DNA of 15,693 nucleotides, taken from NCBI GenBank assembly GCA_036518915.1, contig DATDME010000090.1, forward strand, positions 1 to 15,693. The letters run 5' to 3'. Both the position numbers and the translations under genes were made by a program. This DNA comes from GCA-016699105 sp036518915 (GTDB lineage: Bacteria > Patescibacteriota > Saccharimonadia > UBA4664). Positions 12,393 to 15,693 of this stretch are shown one piece after another. Under the pieces are notes generated by a model that was given only the letters and a program-made list of their open reading frames with translations, was not told the DNA's origin and ran no database searches. Positions within the stretch are counted from its first letter, which is position 1. Each line of letters begins with the position of its first letter.

Positions 12393-14705
12393 CTAATCTC
12401 GGCGCTGAGCCTGCAGCCGCCGCTCCAACCGCAACAACACCGCCTCGGTCAACTCATCAGCCTCAGCCTCGGTCGGGGTACGGTCAGGCCGGGCGACCGT
12501 CAGGCGCACCGTCAAACCACGCTGGCCGTCCGGCGTACCGGCGCCGGTGTACACATCGACGTAGCTCACGTCATAATCCGCCAGCACCGCTTGAACATCC
12601 CGCCAATACCGGTCCACCGGCAACCACACCGACACATCCCGCCGAATCACCGGGAACCGTTGCAGCCCCTTAAACTGGGCTGGACCGGCCGCCTCCAAGA
12701 GGGGGGTAAGCTCAAATTCCGTAAACGCCATTTCACCCGTTACCTTGTGAGATTGCACAAGTCTCGGGTGCAACTGGCCAATCCGCCCCAGCCGCTGGCC
12801 ATTCAGCCACACGCTGCCAGACCGGCCGGGCGCAAACACGCCGTCATCCGCCGGCTGCACCACCAAGTCTAACGCCAACTCACGGCCCAGCGCGTCCAGC
12901 AACCCCTTGACCGCCCGGTAAGCCTGCTCGGGCCGCAACACGGTCATGGCCAGGAGCAGCGGCTCGTGCGGCAGCTCCGCTCCCGGCCGCTTATGGAACA
13001 CGTTCGAAATTTCATAAAACCCAAATGCATCATCATAGGTGCGGTTGCGCTCCGCCACCGTTAAGTGGCTCGGCAGCAAGCTGCTCCGCAAGTACGCCTG
13101 CTCCACCGAGAGGGGATTCTTCAGTTTCAGCTGCTCGGCATGGGTGATGCCAACTTCCGCCAACTGATCGTGCGACACAAACGAGTACGTCATCACCTCA
13201 AACAGCCCCGCCGCGTACAACACATCGCGCACCTGGCGGCGCCGGCTACGCGTTCGGTCAAACGCCATCTGGCGCGGACGCCAAGCCGGAATCCGCGCCG
13301 GTACACGGTCATAACCTAGCACCCGCACAACTTCTTCCACCAAATCCACCGGCCGCTGCACATCCGGCCGCCACCAGGGGACTGTCACGGTTAACTCATT
13401 CTTGGAGGAATGCACAAGCTCGAATTGCAACTGCTGAAGCGCCTTTGTAGCTTCATCCAACTCAATCTCAAAGCTCAGCATTTTGGAAAGTTGCACAAGG
13501 GGAAGTGTCAGACGGCGCTCCGGGCTTTTGGCCGGACCGGCCGCCACTGCCGCCAGCACCTCAGCGCCAGCCAGCTCGGCCAGCAGCGCCACGGCGCGCG
13601 CGAGACCCAGCTCTGGCAGCTCAACTGGCAAACCGCGCTCAAACCGCGCGCTCGCCTCGGTCCGCAGCCCCAAGCGCTGCGCCGTCTTACGCACCCGCAC
13701 ACCATCAAACACCGCGGCCTCAAGCCAAATCTCGGCCGTGCCAGCGCGCACCTCAGTCCGTTGGCCGCCCATCACGCCCGCCAAACCAACCACGCCGTCT
13801 TGGTCAGCCACCACCAGGTCATCGGGGGAGAGCACCCGCTCAACGCCATCCAAGGTGACTAAGCGCTCGTGCGCCTTGGCCACCCGCACCATCAGAGGCA
13901 AGTGCAACCTCGAGGCGTCATAGGCATGAAGCGGCTGGCCCACATCCAGCATGACAAAATTAGTGATATCTACCAGCAAACTAACCGGCCGCATACCGGC
14001 CGCCCGCAGCCGGGCCTGCAACCAATCAGGGGAGGGCACCGCGGCATTCTTGACCGCGAGCTTTACCAAACCAATCCGCTCAGCTTGCGGCTTGGCCACT
14101 AACACCTCGGTATCCCTCGTAAATTTCAAGTTTGACTCCGGTAGCGCATTGAGAGGGGAGCCGGTCATGCCAGCCACGTCCCGCGCCAGGCCCAGCACGC
14201 TCTGCACATCAAAGCGGTTAGCCGGCGTTTTAACGTCAACAATCGTGTCGGCCGGAAAGAGCCGCGCCACCGAAATACCCACCGGCGTATCTGTTGGCAG
14301 CTCCAATAAGCCACTGTGATCGTCGCTTAAGCCTAATTCGTGGGCGCTACACAGCATGCCTTCGCTCACCTCGCCGCGTAGCTTGACTTTGCCAATGGTC
14401 TCGCCACCCGGCAGGGTAGCGCCTATCTGGGCAAAGGGAACTTTGATACCCTCGCGCACGTTCGGCGCCCCGCACACCACCCGGTATTCCCCCTCACCCG
14501 TCTCCACGGTGGCCAATTTCAGCCGGTCGGCCCCTGGATGTTGAATAACTTTCTTAACCGAACATACCACCACCCTATCGTCGATTGGCTGAGAATAATT
14601 TACTTGTTCAATCTCCATGCCGGCCTGCGCCAACCCGTCCAATAGTTGGCTGTCCAACATTGTGCGACGTAGCCATTCTTGCATCCAAGCCGATGTTAAT
14701 TTCAT
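12393..14705 (-). CDS. pheT: Phenylalanine-tRNA ligase beta subunit
   Basis: Beta subunit of the (alpha-beta)2 enzyme that charges tRNA-Phe; it binds tRNA and edits misactivated Tyr. The domains are complete over 770 aa: an OB-fold tRNA-binding domain (about 41-150, VVCGAPNVREG and GVKLRG-like KVKLRGEVSEGML), the B3/B4 editing domain (about 208-372, with GQPLHAYD containing H260 and IWLEAAVFD containing E329, matching E. coli editing residues H261 and E334), B5 (about 400-475), the catalytic-like core (about 485-675), and the C-terminal anticodon-binding FDX-ACB fold (678-770, RFPVIRRDVSVWLP). ATG at 14705 is preceded by AGAGGA, which overlaps the pheS stop codon. With 9 bp between the genes, pheS and pheT are an operon with probable translational coupling. 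Confidence 0.97.
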   Translation of the reverse strand: MKLTSAWMQEWLRRTMLDSQLLDGLAQAGMEIEQVNYSQPIDDRVVVCSVKKVIQHPGADRLKLATVETGEGEYRVVCGAPNVREGIKVPFAQIGATLPGGETIGKVKLRGEVSEGMLCSAHELGLSDDHSGLLELPTDTPVGISVARLFPADTIVDVKTPANRFDVQSVLGLARDVAGMTGSPLNALPESNLKFTRDTEVLVAKPQAERIGLVKLAVKNAAVPSPDWLQARLRAAGMRPVSLLVDITNFVMLDVGQPLHAYDASRLHLPLMVRVAKAHERLVTLDGVERVLSPDDLVVADQDGVVGLAGVMGGQRTEVRAGTAEIWLEAAVFDGVRVRKTAQRLGLRTEASARFERGLPVELPELGLARAVALLAELAGAEVLAAVAAGPAKSPERRLTLPLVQLSKMLSFEIELDEATKALQQLQFELVHSSKNELTVTVPWWRPDVQRPVDLVEEVVRVLGYDRVPARIPAWRPRQMAFDRTRSRRRQVRDVLYAAGLFEVMTYSFVSHDQLAEVGITHAEQLKLKNPLSVEQAYLRSSLLPSHLTVAERNRTYDDAFGFYEISNVFHKRPGAELPHEPLLLAMTVLRPEQAYRAVKGLLDALGRELALDLVVQPADDGVFAPGRSGSVWLNGQRLGRIGQLHPRLVQSHKVTGEMAFTEFELTPLLEAAGPAQFKGLQRFPVIRRDVSVWLPVDRYWRDVQAVLADYDVSYVDVYTGAGTPDGQRGLTVRLTVARPDRTPTEAEADELTEAVLLRLERRLQAQRRD

Positions 14706-14714
14706 GCCAATCCT

Positions 14715-15693
14715 CTAAAACTGCTCTAAAAATTTAAAATTCGGACGCCAAAATTCGCGTACATCGCCCACTCCATACTTCAAGGTAGCGATGCGTTCAG
14801 GGCCAAAGCCAAAGGCAAAGCCGCTGTACTTCTCCGGATCAATGCCGACATTTTCTAACACTTTGGGGTGCACCATGCCGGCTCCGCCCAACTCGAGCCA
14901 GCCAGTGGCCGTGCACAGGCCACAGCCGCGACCATTCACCTTGCCGGTACCCTGGCATATAACGCATGTTGCATCCATTTCAACACTAGGCTCGGTATAC
15001 GGGAAGTAGTTTGACCGCAACCGAATCTGGGTGGCATCGCCCAATACGCCCCGCATCATGGCTTCTAATGTGCCCTTGAGGTCGCCCAGGCCGATCCCCT
15101 CGTCAACTACTAAGCCTTCAATCTGGTAAAAGCTCCACGAGTGCCGGGCGTCCTCATCTTCATTGCGGTAGACCTTGCCCGGCGCGATGATTCGGATGGG
15201 TAGCTGGTCACGGTGCTCCATCATATAACGGATCTGCACTGCTGACGTGTGCGTTCGGGGTAAGTTCGCTTCCTCCAGATAGAACGTGTCTTGCATGTCC
15301 CGGGCCGGATGGTCTTTGCCCACCAGCAAGGCTTCAAAATTGTGCCATTCCGTCTCAACCTCCGGACCTTCAGCCACCTGGTAACCCATCTGCCAAAAAA
15401 CATCCACCAGGTCATCTAACATACGGCTCACCGGATGCCGATGCCCAACCGGCACCGGCAAACCTGGCGCCGTTACGTCCAATGGCTTGGCAAAGGTTTC
15501 GCTAAAAGCCGACGCTGCCAGCTCATTGCCACGCTGCTCCAGCGCCGCGGCCACCGCTTGGCGCACCGCATTGGCCGCCTGGCCAGCCGCTGCCCTCTCG
15601 GCTGCCGGCAACGCTCCCACAGCCTTGAGCAGCTCAGTCACACTCCCCTTGCGTCCCAAGTACGCCACCCGCAACTGCTCCAGCGCAGCCACG
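14715..15693 (-). CDS. pheS: Phenylalanine-tRNA ligase alpha subunit (5' end outside window)
   Basis: Catalytic subunit that activates Phe and charges tRNA-Phe. The visible 326 codons begin within the N-terminal coiled-coil region (LEQLRVAYLGRKGSVTELL), and comparison with E. coli PheS suggests about 20 residues lie beyond the edge; the GTG near 15692 is unlikely to be the true start. Class II motifs are present: HPVSRMLDDL (motif 1), PGKVYRNEDEDARHSWSFYQ (motif 2), and GFAFGFGPERIATLKYG (motif 3). Between TEPSVEMD and the GGAGMVHP strand is an insert with two CxxC pairs (CVIC and CGLC) around a Gly-rich turn. This is a probable zinc knuckle, known from many bacterial PheS but absent in E. 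coli. The stop TAG overlaps the SD of pheT. Confidence 0.97.
   Translation of the reverse strand, partial: VAALEQLRVAYLGRKGSVTELLKAVGALPAAERAAAGQAANAVRQAVAAALEQRGNELAASAFSETFAKPLDVTAPGLPVPVGHRHPVSRMLDDLVDVFWQMGYQVAEGPEVETEWHNFEALLVGKDHPARDMQDTFYLEEANLPRTHTSAVQIRYMMEHRDQLPIRIIAPGKVYRNEDEDARHSWSFYQIEGLVVDEGIGLGDLKGTLEAMMRGVLGDATQIRLRSNYFPYTEPSVEMDATCVICQGTGKVNGRGCGLCTATGWLELGGAGMVHPKVLENVGIDPEKYSGFAFGFGPERIATLKYGVGDVREFWRPNFKFLEQF

Noticed and set aside
12750..13500. Three copies of a TGCACAAG-like word inside pheT
   Set aside because: Each encodes part of an LV[QH]..K stretch in frame, the spacing is irregular and there is no symmetry, so chance codon reuse is enough.

Overview
The window most likely comes from a Patescibacteria/CPR genome, probably a GC-rich member of Candidatus Saccharibacteria (TM7). 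This rests on recognising protein families from memory, not on a search. The secreted PKD/LPDTG protein has an N-terminus that resembles a surface-protein family I associate with Saccharibacteria (a long basic leader with an RRLRxEKxTR-like stretch, then a conserved NDIYSGGF region). The VirD4/TraG-like ATPase with a small conserved partner is also typical of these genomes. TGA is read as stop throughout.

Layout, left to right. (1) 1-626, minus: 5' part of gyrB, running off the left edge. (2) 627-1850: a divergent promoter region, then a compositionally different island on the plus strand. The island holds a good sigma70-like promoter with a palindrome over its -10/start site, a leader of about 200 nt with tiny ORFs and possible SD/anti-SD pairing, a 218-aa gene made of a cold-shock domain plus an unrecognised C-terminal half, and a long imperfect hairpin downstream. 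(3) 1857-4336, plus: a two-gene operon for a secreted PKD/LPDTG surface protein and a small two-helix membrane protein. (4) 4399-10838, minus: a two-gene operon for a small Pro/Ala-rich protein with a conserved C-terminal domain and a 1974-aa type IV secretion-type ATPase, whose C-terminal ~1150 residues are a low-complexity Ala/Pro tail. (5) 10908-12341, minus: a membrane-anchored L,D-transpeptidase. (6) 12393-15693, minus: pheT and pheS, with pheS cut by the right edge.

The surface protein, the membrane protein, the secretion-type ATPase and the L,D-transpeptidase form a block of cell-envelope functions between housekeeping genes (gyrB, pheST). This fits an epibiont that invests in cell-surface contact, but a direct functional link is inference. 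Three genes (PKD protein, 163-aa protein, L,D-transpeptidase) have a TATAAT-like -10 box ending only 6-8 nt before the ATG, the geometry expected of leaderless mRNAs.

The most unusual stretch is the cold-shock-domain island at about 745-1800. No rRNA, tRNA, CRISPR array, insertion sequence or replication origin was recognised.
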